Assembly (NCBI GenBank): GCA_035553895.1
Contig: DATMJI010000022.1
Span: 1 to 6,288, forward strand
Direction: 5' to 3'
Length of the DNA: 6,288 bases
From: JADDRA01 sp035553895
Lineage (GTDB): Bacteria > Actinomycetota > Acidimicrobiia > Acidimicrobiales > CADCSY01
Part shown: piece by piece, positions 1-5,462 of the stretch
Layout of the letters: each line of letters begins with the position of its first letter
Numbering within the stretch: the stretch's first letter is position 1
The notes under the pieces: model-generated
What the model was told of the DNA's origin: nothing
The model's database searches: none
The model's input: only the letters and a program-made list of their open reading frames with translations
Position numbers and translations under genes: made by a program

Positions 1-129
1 AGCCGCAGCGAGGCCCTCGCCTGGTGCGTGCGCCTGGTCGGGCGCAACGAGGCGGAGTGGATCGACCGCCTGCGCCAGGCCCTGGTGGCGGTGGAGGAAG
101 CCCGCTCAGCCGGGCCGGCCGGCGCCTGA
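1..129 (+). CDS. C-terminal tail of an unrecognised protein (5' truncated)
   Basis: Frame 1 is open from the first base to a TGA at 127-129, giving 42 residues that begin SRSEALAWCVRLVG and end AGPAGA. Almost every codon ends in G or C, matching the bona fide genes of the window, which supports real coding. The tail looks like one amphipathic, charged alpha helix (alternating W, L and V with R, E and D around EAEWIDRLRQAL) followed by a short Ala/Gly/Pro-rich end. No family can be named from so short a piece. Before the IS insertion this gene converged on the WhiB-like gene, their stops being about 135 bp apart. The start and most of the protein lie outside the window. Confidence 0.6.
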   Translation, partial: SRSEALAWCVRLVGRNEAEWIDRLRQALVAVEEARSAGPAGA

Positions 130-136
130 GCGCCGG
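119..136 (+). terminator. GC-rich 7-bp hairpin across the stop codon, possible terminator
   Basis: CCGGCGC (119-125) and GCGCCGG (130-136) are perfectly complementary around a CTGA tetraloop that contains most of the TGA stop of the partial gene. No T-tract follows, so this is not a canonical intrinsic terminator. T-less GC hairpins at gene ends are common in actinobacteria and may aid termination or protect the 3' end. In this GC-rich DNA such a hairpin could also arise by chance. Confidence 0.3.
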
Positions 137-178
137 GCCAACGAGCCATCGCGACGGCCGGCGAGCCCGCCCCTGGCA

Positions 179-228
179 CGTTCTTTGTGGATGGACCGGG
201 CCTGGCACCGCTCGTCCGACAAAGAACG
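179..228. repeat. Spaced perfect 10-bp inverted repeat in the convergent intergenic region
   Basis: CGTTCTTTGT (179-188) and ACAAAGAACG (219-228) are exact reverse complements separated by 30 nt. A short inner pairing is possible between GGAC (193-196) and GTCC (214-217). The arms are strikingly A/T-rich for this locus. They lie outside the IS, between the partial gene and the original 3' end of the WhiB-like gene. The left arm is the T-rich one when read from either strand, so neither direction gives a stem followed by a U-tract. A protein-binding site, a 3'-end RNA structure or a small mobile remnant are all possible. Confidence 0.45.
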
Positions 229-263
229 AGAAGACGGCCTGCGGGAAGACCGAGGCGGTGCTA

Positions 264-280
264 GTGCCGCATCAGCGAAC
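264..280 (+). repeat. IS630-family left terminal inverted repeat
   Basis: Positions 264-280 (GTGCCGCATCAGCGAAC) match the reverse complement of 1491-1507 at 14 of 17 positions. Counting the flanking CTA, which belongs to the CTAG target, the match is 17 of 20. The mismatches are at 270, 276 and 277. The outer tip GTGCCG and the inner ATCAG block are conserved. Homology fades after 280. Confidence 0.88.
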
Positions 281-281
281 C

Positions 282-310
282 TTGGCCTCGTAGGTCCCCC
301 ACCTGAGATT
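282..310 (+). promoter_or_regulatory. Candidate transposase promoter inside the IS left end
   Basis: TTGGCC (282-287) and GAGATT (305-310) are separated by 17 nt and partly resemble a -35/-10 pair. They lie directly inside the left terminal repeat, where IS630-type elements usually carry a weak promoter. Both hexamers are far from consensus, so this is a suggestion only. A start of transcription near 317 would give a leader of about 45 nt containing the Shine-Dalgarno hairpin. Confidence 0.25.
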
Positions 311-328
311 CACGATCGCGCACTCTGG

Positions 329-356
329 TCCTGTCGCAACAGACAAGGACAGGAGG
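329..356 (+). promoter_or_regulatory. Transposase ribosome binding site within a 7-bp sequestering hairpin
   Basis: AGGAGG at 351-356 lies 5 nt before the GTG start at 362 and is the strongest Shine-Dalgarno sequence in the window. This fixes the transposase start. TCCTGTC (329-335) pairs perfectly with GACAGGA (348-354) across a 12-nt loop, burying most of the AGGAGG. A competing small hairpin, CTGT (331-334) with ACAG (339-342), would leave it free. Masking of the transposase RBS in transcripts entering from outside is a known safeguard in several IS families; its operation here is inferred. Confidence 0.5.
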
Positions 357-361
357 TTGGC

Positions 362-1499
362 GTGGCCAGGGAGCGCTTGCGGGTGCGAGAGATCTCCAAC
401 GAGGAGGGCAACCGGCTGTTGCGGATCGTCCGTCGCAGCTCGGGGTCGGTCGTGACGTGGAGGCGAGCACAGATGGTGTTGCTCTCCGCCCAGGGGATGG
501 ACGTCGAGCAGATCTCCAAAGTGGCGTTCACCAGTGCCGACCGGGTGCGCGACGTGATCAACAACTTCAACGACGACGGGTTCGACTCGCTCTACCCGCG
601 CTACGCCGGTGGTCGGCCACCGACGTTCACACTTCCCCAGCGCCAGCAGGTCAAGCGCATCGCCCTGGCCCGGCCGATGGACCACGGGTTGCCGTTCTCG
701 ACGTGGAGCTTGACCAAGCTGGCCGAGTTCTTGGTGGCTGAGGGGGTGGTCGACGACATCAGCCACGAGGGCCTGAGGGACCTGCTCCGAAAGGAAGGCG
801 TCTCGTTTCAAGTGATCAAGACGTTCAAGCAGTCCAACGACCCCGACTACGAGGCCAAGAAGAACCGGGTGCTCGAGCTCTACGACATCGCCGACGGCAA
901 GGTCGAGGCGGGCCCGGGAGATCCGACGGTGGTGTTGTGCGTGGACGAGTTCGGCCCCCTCAACTTGTTGCCCCGGCCGGGCAAGCAGTGGGCCCCGATG
1001 GCATCGGGCAAGGGCTCAAAGGCCTCCCCCCGCCGTCGCCGCCGGCGGGCGACCTACACCCGCACCCAGGGCGTTCGCCACCTGATGGCCGCGCTCGACT
1101 TGGGCACCGACAAGATGTACGGCCACGTCAAGGTGAACCAAGAACCGGACCACCTTCCTGGCCTTTTGCCGCTACCTGCGGTCGCTGCACCCGAGCGAGG
1201 TGCGCATCGCCATCGTCATGGACAACTTCAGCCCCCACCTGTCGACCCACAAGGATCAGCGGGTGGGCGAGTGGGCGGTGGCCAACAACGTCGAGTTGGC
1301 CTACGTGCCCACCAACTGCTCGTGGATGAACCGGATCGAGTGCCAGTTCCAGGCGTTGCGCTACTTCACCCTCGATGGCACCGACCACCGCACCCACGAG
1401 GAGCAGAACTCTATGATCCGCCGCTACATCGCCTGGCGCAATCGGCACACCCAGAACGAAGAACTTCGTGCTATTTCAATCCGCGCAAACGTTGCCTGA
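362..1499 (+). pseudogene. IS630-family transposase, split by a +1 frameshift near 1138
   Basis: This would be the DDE transposase that cuts and rejoins the IS at TA sites. GTG at 362 follows AGGAGG by 5 nt. Residues 1 to about 85 form a winged helix-turn-helix region ending in GGRPPTF. The first catalytic Asp is D195 in LCVDEFGPL. A basic RRRRRRATYTRTQGVRHL segment follows, then MYGHVKVN. At N259 the frame breaks: homology continues one frame over (KNRTTFLAFCRYLRSL, then IVMDNFSPHLS) to the stop at 1497-1499. The second Asp is at 1221-1223 (MDNFSPH) and the Glu at 1338-1340 (SWMNRIE), with 38 residues between them. Removing one C at 1138/1139 restores VNKNRTTF and a 378-residue protein of normal family length. 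Without the shift, translation gives unrelated Pro/Arg-rich sequence. No obvious slippery heptamer is present, so mutation or sequencing error is likelier than programmed frameshifting. All DDE residues survive in the two frames. Confidence 0.9.
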
Positions 1500-1507
1500 T
1501 ACGGCAC
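1491..1507 (-). repeat. IS630-family right terminal inverted repeat
   Basis: GTTGCCTGATACGGCAC at 1491-1507 is the partner of the left end. The transposase stop codon (1497-1499) lies inside this repeat, so the element is compact at its 3' end. The outermost base C1507 also serves as the third base (G on the minus strand) of the TAG stop of the WhiB-like gene. Confidence 0.88.
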
Positions 1508-1839
1508 TAGTTGGCCCGAGCCGAGGGGGCGAAGGAGGGTACCGGGGCCGGGCCCGGGCGCCGGCGCCGGGCCTCCAGGCGCTGGTCGTCGTTCTCGGCG
1601 CCCCAGTACCCCTGCTCACGGTGGCGCCGGGCGTACTCCCGGCAGGGCAGCAGCACCGAACACGTCACGCAGATGGCCCGGGCGACGGCCTCCCGCAGCT
1701 CCCGGGCGTCGGCCTGCTCGCCGTGGGGGGCGAAGAAGTGCTGGGTCTGGCCTTTGCAGGCGGCAGCCTCCATCCAGTCCTGCTGGGTCCACCGGGGCAG
1801 GAGCCGCACGGCCGAGTCGGCGCTTGTGCTTTCTTTCAC
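1507..1839 (-). CDS. WhiB-family (Wbl) iron-sulfur transcriptional regulator
   Basis: Wbl proteins are small actinobacterial regulators that bind a redox- and NO-sensitive [4Fe-4S] cluster and usually act with the principal sigma factor. From GTG 1839 the product has 110 residues. The four cluster cysteines are C28 (EAAACKG), C57 and C60 (ICVTC) and C66 (LLPCREY). The turn motif is GYWGAENDDQR (77-87) in place of the common G[V/I]WGG. An Arg-rich segment (EARRRR) then leads to a Pro/Ala tail ending SARAN. An earlier in-frame GTG at 1869 would add ten residues, but those codons include GTA, TTG, ATA, CTA and CAA, very unlike this genome, and a promoter-like pair overlaps them. I therefore prefer 1839. 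The gene lies about 85 bp downstream of the metallopeptidase gene on the same strand. Its TAG stop (1509-1507) is shared with the IS insertion junction. Confidence 0.9.
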   Translation of the reverse strand: MKESTSADSAVRLLPRWTQQDWMEAAACKGQTQHFFAPHGEQADARELREAVARAICVTCSVLLPCREYARRHREQGYWGAENDDQRLEARRRRPGPAPVPSFAPSARAN

Positions 1840-1853
1840 TTGCTCTAGTATCC

Positions 1854-1882
1854 ACAATACCGGGTCCACTTGCTCATATGAA
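1854..1882 (-). promoter_or_regulatory. Candidate promoter for the WhiB-like gene
   Basis: On the minus strand TTCATA (1882-1877) and TATTGT (1859-1854, fits TANNNT) are separated by exactly 17 nt. Transcription would start near 1847, giving a leader of only about 8 nt before GTG 1839, with weak AGAG as ribosome contact. An alternative -10, GATACT, overlaps just downstream. This AT-richer patch stands out from the surroundings. Confidence 0.4.
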
Positions 1883-1886
1883 TCGG

Positions 1887-1901
1887 AGATTGCCGCAATC
1901 T
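1887..1901. promoter_or_regulatory. 15-bp perfect palindrome upstream of the WhiB-like promoter, operator candidate
   Basis: AGATTGC and GCAATCT form a 7-1-7 perfect palindrome (1887-1901). It lies immediately upstream of the proposed -35 (1877-1882) and between the metallopeptidase stop (1925) and the WhiB-like start. An adjoining GTCCGGAC (1902-1909) is a second palindrome. The placement suits an activator or repressor site. It could also form a hairpin at the 3' end of the upstream transcript, but no T-tract follows it on the minus strand. Confidence 0.4.
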
Positions 1902-1924
1902 GTCCGGACGATGAAGGGACGCGG

Positions 1925-3337
1925 TCAGCGGCAGGCGGTCGCGGCCTGCTGGCTGCGCTCGGCCAGGATCGCCGGGTCGGCCAGGATCTCGTCGAAGGCC
2001 AGCAGCTCGTCGATGGAGTAGGCCAGCACGATCTCGGTGCCGAGGCACCGGGCGTGTTCGACGCCGACGCCGCCGGAGATGGCGGTGAGGGTGGCGTAGG
2101 TGCGCGAGACCGGGTAGATCAACGCATCCTGGGCCCCACCGCCCGGCGCACCTTCGGCACCGGCGCCGGGGTCGCAGGACTCGAGCACGACCTCGCCGTC
2201 CCGGCGCGAGACGGTGGCGTCGTTGGCGGGCACGGCTGCGGTCCACTCGGCGAGCACCGCCGCCATTTGGTCGGTCTCGGCCGGGTCGTCGCCCCGGAAC
2301 GCCGCCCGCAGGCAGGCCCGGCCGTCGTGCTCGAAGGCGACGTAGGAATCGCCGCCCCAGCCGTCGGTGGCCCGCAGCGCCTGGCGGGGGTCGAGGTGCT
2401 CGGCCAGCAGGAGGAACCAGGTGAGAGCCCCGAAGTCGCCCTCTTCGAGCAGGGTCTCCCCCTCACCCACCGGGGGAAGGTCGACCGGCTGGGGGGCGTT
2501 GCCGTCGAGGTAGACGAAGGGGTCGAGCAGCTGCTCCTCGGAGCGGGGCGGGTCCCGGAGGGCGGCGTCGACGCCGTCGGTGGCCAGCTCCGCGAAGACC
2601 GCCTCCACGAAGGGCAGGCCGAGGGAGTAGGGCGCCGAGAACAGGGCCAGCAGGGCGCCGGGCAGCTCCTCGGGCAGCTCCACGCCGGCGGCCTCGCCGA
2701 CTCGCTCATGATCGAGGGTCTGGCGGTCACGGCGCCCGAGCTGGGCCGCCCACTCCTCCTCCACCCGCAGGGCATCGCCCTCGACCACCGCCCGGAAGGC
2801 ATTGCGCTCACCGTCGGAGGTGAACGTCTCGAGACGTTGGAGATCGAAGTTCTGGTCCTGGAGGACGTGGGTGAGCTCGTGCACCAGGGTGGCCTCGATC
2901 CCGACGCTGAGGTGGGTCCCCCGTACGGTGATGCGCTCCTCGGCCGGGTCGTAGTAGGCCAGGGTCGACTCCCCGGCGAGCTGGTTGAGCGAGTCGAAGA
3001 TGTCGAGTGGCCCGCTGGCCAGGCCGGTGGCCCGCAGGAAGGCCGCACCCTGCTCCAGGTCGGCGACCTCGGTCTCGGTCAACTCGGCTTCGTCGCCGGT
3101 GACGGCCCGGCGGAACTCCTCGGGGTCGAGGAAGTCGACGAAGACCGGGTAGTGGAACTCCAGTCCCCGTTCTCCGGCGACGAAGGCGGCCAGGTCGGCG
3201 ACCCGGGGATCCCACTCCTCGGGAAAGCGGGGTTCGAAGCGCACGGCGGCGACGATGCCGGCCACCAGCACCACGATCACGGCGATGGCGGTCAGGGTGG
3301 TGGGCCAGGGCGGGGCCCCGCCGCGTCCCAGACCCAT
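1925..3337 (-). CDS. Membrane-anchored HELTH zinc-metallopeptidase-like protein
   Basis: The 470-residue product probably acts outside the membrane. A short Gly/Pro N-terminus leads into one hydrophobic helix (about residues 14-32, TLTAIAVIVVLVAGIVAA), with the rest predicted exported. A gluzincin-like zinc motif HELTH (153-157, in LVHELTHVLQDQNFDLQ) is followed by E186 in AVVEGDAL, a plausible third ligand. GWGGDSYVAF lies at 326-335. Four cysteines (C342, C388, C431, C469) lie in the C-terminal part and could form disulfides. The pattern HELTH-LQDQ-FDL, VEGDA, WGGD.Y resembles uncharacterised actinobacterial proteins; the substrate is unknown. ATG 3337 is chosen because GGAGG lies 8 nt upstream. 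A longer in-frame reading to 3607 would overlap dinG and reads as shadow sequence. The gene is divergent from dinG and is followed on the same strand by the WhiB-like gene. Confidence 0.82.
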   Translation of the reverse strand: MGLGRGGAPPWPTTLTAIAVIVVLVAGIVAAVRFEPRFPEEWDPRVADLAAFVAGERGLEFHYPVFVDFLDPEEFRRAVTGDEAELTETEVADLEQGAAFLRATGLASGPLDIFDSLNQLAGESTLAYYDPAEERITVRGTHLSVGIEATLVHELTHVLQDQNFDLQRLETFTSDGERNAFRAVVEGDALRVEEEWAAQLGRRDRQTLDHERVGEAAGVELPEELPGALLALFSAPYSLGLPFVEAVFAELATDGVDAALRDPPRSEEQLLDPFVYLDGNAPQPVDLPPVGEGETLLEEGDFGALTWFLLLAEHLDPRQALRATDGWGGDSYVAFEHDGRACLRAAFRGDDPAETDQMAAVLAEWTAAVPANDATVSRRDGEVVLESCDPGAGAEGAPGGGAQDALIYPVSRTYATLTAISGGVGVEHARCLGTEIVLAYSIDELLAFDEILADPAILAERSQQAATACR

Positions 3338-3345
3338 GCGCCTCG

Positions 3346-3350
3346 CCTCC
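3346..3350 (-). promoter_or_regulatory. Shine-Dalgarno sequence fixing the metallopeptidase start
   Basis: GGAGG on the minus strand (3350-3346) lies 8 nt before ATG 3337. It favours this start over the upstream in-frame codons, which would run into dinG. Confidence 0.65.
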
Positions 3351-3384
3351 GATCGCGTCGCTCCCCGCCATGGGAAGCTGACGA

Positions 3385-3390
3385 ACCCTA
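3385..3390 (-). promoter_or_regulatory. Candidate -10 element for the metallopeptidase gene
   Basis: TAGGGT (minus strand, 3390-3385) fits TANNNT. It would start transcription near 3378, giving a leader of about 40 nt that includes the GGAGG. No clear -35 is visible. It lies in the 112-bp divergent region shared with dinG. Confidence 0.3.
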
Positions 3391-3436
3391 CAAGGGGGAC
3401 GGTCCGGCCCCGGCCAGGGGGACGGGTCGCCGCCGC

Positions 3437-3442
3437 TACCGT
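3437..3442 (+). promoter_or_regulatory. Leaderless-type -10 element of dinG
   Basis: TACCGT (3437-3442) fits TANNNT and is followed after 7 nt by the GTG at 3450. In actinobacteria this spacing typically puts the transcription start on the first base of the start codon, giving a leaderless mRNA. No Shine-Dalgarno sequence is visible, which agrees. No convincing -35 is seen. Confidence 0.45.
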
Positions 3443-3449
3443 TCGGGCG

Positions 3450-5405
3450 GTGACACGGCGGCTGGCCGAGGCCATGGGCAAGGTCGTCGCCGCCCTGCCC
3501 GGTGGCGGCGAAGACCGCCCGGGCCAGCGGCGAATGGCCGAGGAGGTCGAGGAGGCCATCGCCAGCCGCCGCCACCTGCTGGTCCAGGCCGGCACCGGAA
3601 CCGGCAAGTCGCTGGCCTACCTGGTGCCGGCCCTGCTCGCCGGACGGCCCGTGGTGGTGGCCACCGCCACCAAGGCCCTCCAGGAGCAGCTGGTCACCAA
3701 CGACCTGCCCTTCCTGCGCCGCTGCCTCGGCGTCGACTTCACCTGGGCCCTGCTCAAGGGCCGGTCCAACTACCTGTGCCTGGCCGCCCTCGACGACGCC
3801 GTGGGCGGGGCGGCCCAGACCACCCTGGTCGAGGGCCCGGGGCTGGCGGCCGGCGACCTCGATGCCGTCGTCGACTGGGAGCAGTCGACGGTCACGGGCG
3901 ATCGAGCCGACTTGCCCCTCGCCCTCTCGAACCCCGCCTGGTCGACCCTGTCAGTGACCGCCGCCGAGTGCCCTGGCAGCCAACGGTGCGCCCGGGGAGA
4001 CGACTGCTTCGCCGAGGCGGCCCGGGACCGGGCTGCCCGCGCCGATCTGGTCGTGGTCAACCTCCACCTCTACGCCGCCCATCTGGCCAGTGGTGGCGTG
4101 GTCCTGCCCGAGCACGACGTGGTGGTGATCGACGAGGCCCACGCCCTGGAGGACATCGCCGCCGCCACCTTGGGGGTGACCCTCGGGCCCGGCCGGATCC
4201 TGCAGGTGGCCCGGGGCGGCCGGTCGCTCTTCACCGGCGACGTCGCCTCGCTCGCATCCCTGGAAGCGTCCGCCCGGGGGCTGGCGGACCTGCTCCAGGC
4301 GGCAGCCGGTCGCCAGGTCGACCCCGGTGGCGGCGACCTGGCGGTCGTGCTCACGGGCGCCGCCGAGGCCGCCGCCGCCGCCGCCCGGGCGGCCCGGGAG
4401 CTGGAGCCGAGCGGCGAGGCGGCGGGCCGGGCCGATCGCCTGGTGCTCCTGGCCCAGAGCCTGGTGGGCGACATCCGTTTCGCCCAGGAGCTGGGGGAGG
4501 GCCACGTGGCCTGGGTGGAGGACGGTCCCCAGGCCAACCTGCGAGTGGCCCCCATCGACGTCGGGGCCGAGCTGGCGGCCCGGCTGTACCCGGAGGTGAC
4601 GGTGGTGCTGACCAGCGCCACCCTGGTGGTCGGGGGCAGCTTCGAACCGCTGGCCGGCCGCCTGGGCCTCGATCGGCCGGGGCCGCCGGGGGCCGGTGGC
4701 GGCGAAGAGGGAAAGGCCGCCGGTGGCGGGCAGGCGCCCGAGTGGCGGGGCGTCGACGTGGGCAGCCCCTTCGACTACGCCGACCAGGCGCTGCTCTACT
4801 GCGCCGCCCACCTCCCCGGTCCCGGCCAGGCGGGCTACGACGAGGCCATGCTGGCCGAGCTGGAGGCGCTGGTGCGAGCGGCCGGGGGCCGTACCCTCGC
4901 CCTCTTCACCAGCCGTCGGGCCATGGAGGCGGCGGCCGAACGCCTGGCCGGCGAGCTGCCCTGGGACGTGCTGGTCCAGGACCGCCTGCCCCGCCCGCTC
5001 CTCCAGCAGCGGTTCGTGGAGGACGAGACGTCGGTCCTGCTGGCCACCATGGGCTTCTGGCAGGGCTTCGACGCCCCCGGGCGGACCTGCTCGCTGGTGG
5101 TCGTCGACCGGTTGCCGTTCAGCCGGCCCGACGATCCCCTGGCGTCGGCTCGCCGGGAGGCCGCCACCCGGGAGCGGCGCAACGCCTTCGCCGCCGTGGA
5201 CCTGCCCCGGGCGGCGGTCCTGCTGGCCCAGGGGGTGGGCCGGCTCATCCGCTCGGCCCACGACCGGGGGGTGGTGGCCGTGCTCGACCGCCGTCTGGCC
5301 ACCGCCTCCTACCGGTGGGAGCTGGTCCGCAGCCTGCCGCCGATGCGCCGGACCAAGGACCCCGAGGAGGTGCGGCGCACGCTGGCCGAGATCGCCGCCG
5401 GGTGA
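3450..5405 (+). CDS. dinG: DinG/XPD-type ATP-dependent DNA helicase with iron-sulfur cysteines
   Basis: Superfamily 2 helicase of the DinG/YoaA (XPD-like) group, a 5'-3' DNA helicase linked to repair, replication-transcription conflicts and R-loop removal. From GTG 3450 it has 651 residues. Motifs in order: DRPGQRRMAEEV before motif I; Walker A AGTGTGKS (47-54); Ia VATATKALQEQL; four iron-sulfur cysteines C110 (NYLC), C174, C180 and C186 (CPGSQRCARGDDC); VVVNLHLYAAHL; DEAH box 228-231 (VVIDEAHALED); VVLTSATLVVGG; GSPFDYADQALLYC; TLALFTSRRAM; ATMGFWQGFDAPG; VDRLPFSRPDDPL; and motif VI QGVGRLIR (594-601). All key residues are present. A Gly/Ala/Glu-rich insert (near PGAGGGEEGKAAGGG) lies after the SAT motif. 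Upstream in-frame starts to 3255 would overlap the divergent gene and its promoter. GTG 3450 sits 7 nt after a TANNNT box. Confidence 0.95.
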   Translation: MTRRLAEAMGKVVAALPGGGEDRPGQRRMAEEVEEAIASRRHLLVQAGTGTGKSLAYLVPALLAGRPVVVATATKALQEQLVTNDLPFLRRCLGVDFTWALLKGRSNYLCLAALDDAVGGAAQTTLVEGPGLAAGDLDAVVDWEQSTVTGDRADLPLALSNPAWSTLSVTAAECPGSQRCARGDDCFAEAARDRAARADLVVVNLHLYAAHLASGGVVLPEHDVVVIDEAHALEDIAAATLGVTLGPGRILQVARGGRSLFTGDVASLASLEASARGLADLLQAAAGRQVDPGGGDLAVVLTGAAEAAAAAARAARELEPSGEAAGRADRLVLLAQSLVGDIRFAQELGEGHVAWVEDGPQANLRVAPIDVGAELAARLYPEVTVVLTSATLVVGGSFEPLAGRLGLDRPGPPGAGGGEEGKAAGGGQAPEWRGVDVGSPFDYADQALLYCAAHLPGPGQAGYDEAMLAELEALVRAAGGRTLALFTSRRAMEAAAERLAGELPWDVLVQDRLPRPLLQQRFVEDETSVLLATMGFWQGFDAPGRTCSLVVVDRLPFSRPDDPLASARREAATRERRNAFAAVDLPRAAVLLAQGVGRLIRSAHDRGVVAVLDRRLATASYRWELVRSLPPMRRTKDPEEVRRTLAEIAAG

Positions 5406-5418
5406 GGCGGCGGCGGCC

Positions 5419-5435
5419 CCGGTGTCCACCACCGG
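5419..5435 (+). terminator. 6-bp GC hairpin after dinG, possible weak terminator
   Basis: CCGGTG (5419-5424) and CACCGG (5430-5435) pair around a 5-nt loop, 14 nt after the dinG stop, with no T-tract. It lies just before the promoter-like box of the next gene. Given the base composition it could be chance. Confidence 0.25.
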
Positions 5436-5450
5436 CGGGCGACCAGCGGG

Positions 5451-5456
5451 GATACT
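5451..5456 (+). promoter_or_regulatory. Leaderless-type -10 element of the PBP-like gene
   Basis: GATACT (5451-5456, near consensus TATACT) is followed after 6 nt by GTG 5463, the first possible start in the open frame. This repeats the geometry seen before dinG. No Shine-Dalgarno sequence is present. It suggests the gene has its own promoter and does not depend only on dinG read-through. Confidence 0.4.
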
Positions 5457-5462
5457 GGTCGG

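Larger units (their letters stand above)
264..1507 (+). mobile_element. IS630-family insertion sequence, 1244 bp, flanked by duplicated TA
   Basis: The element is bounded by imperfect terminal inverted repeats (264-280 and 1491-1507). It is flanked on both sides by TA (262-263 and 1508-1509), each within a CTAG tetramer. TA duplication is the hallmark of the IS630/Tc1/mariner group, and IS630 itself is known to prefer CTAG. The interior holds one plus-strand transposase gene with a winged helix-turn-helix N-terminus and a DDE catalytic domain, the standard architecture. Codon and base use are visibly less GC-extreme than the flanks, consistent with acquisition. Both ends and the TA duplication are intact, so the copy looks recent or still mobilisable in trans, but its own transposase carries a frameshift. 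The element occupies the intergenic region and abuts the stop codon of the WhiB-like gene. Confidence 0.92.

Noticed and set aside
179..228. Rho-independent terminator for the converging genes
   Set aside because: No T-tract follows the stem in either direction, the loop is 30 nt, and the stem is A/T-rich, not GC-rich.
185..1510. One continuous 441-residue plus-strand protein
   Set aside because: It begins upstream of the IS left end, crosses the IS boundary, and after 1139 reads the wrong frame of the transposase (Pro/Arg/His-rich nonsense). The real start is GTG 362 and the real C-terminus is in another frame.
1824..2246. Small plus- and minus-strand frames around the 3' end of the metallopeptidase (1824-2021, 1845-2246)
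   Set aside because: They are shadows of the metallopeptidase and WhiB-like genes with no ribosome binding site or recognisable protein pattern.
3255..3449. N-terminal extension of dinG to 3255
   Set aside because: It overlaps the 5' end of the divergent metallopeptidase gene, shows no helicase homology before about RPGQRRMAEE, and GTG 3450 has leaderless promoter geometry.
3338..3607. N-terminal extension of the metallopeptidase to 3607 (560 residues)
   Set aside because: It would overlap the start of dinG and its promoter region. The extra 90 residues are Arg/Pro/Ser-rich shadow sequence, and ATG 3337 has GGAGG 8 nt upstream and leads directly into the membrane helix.
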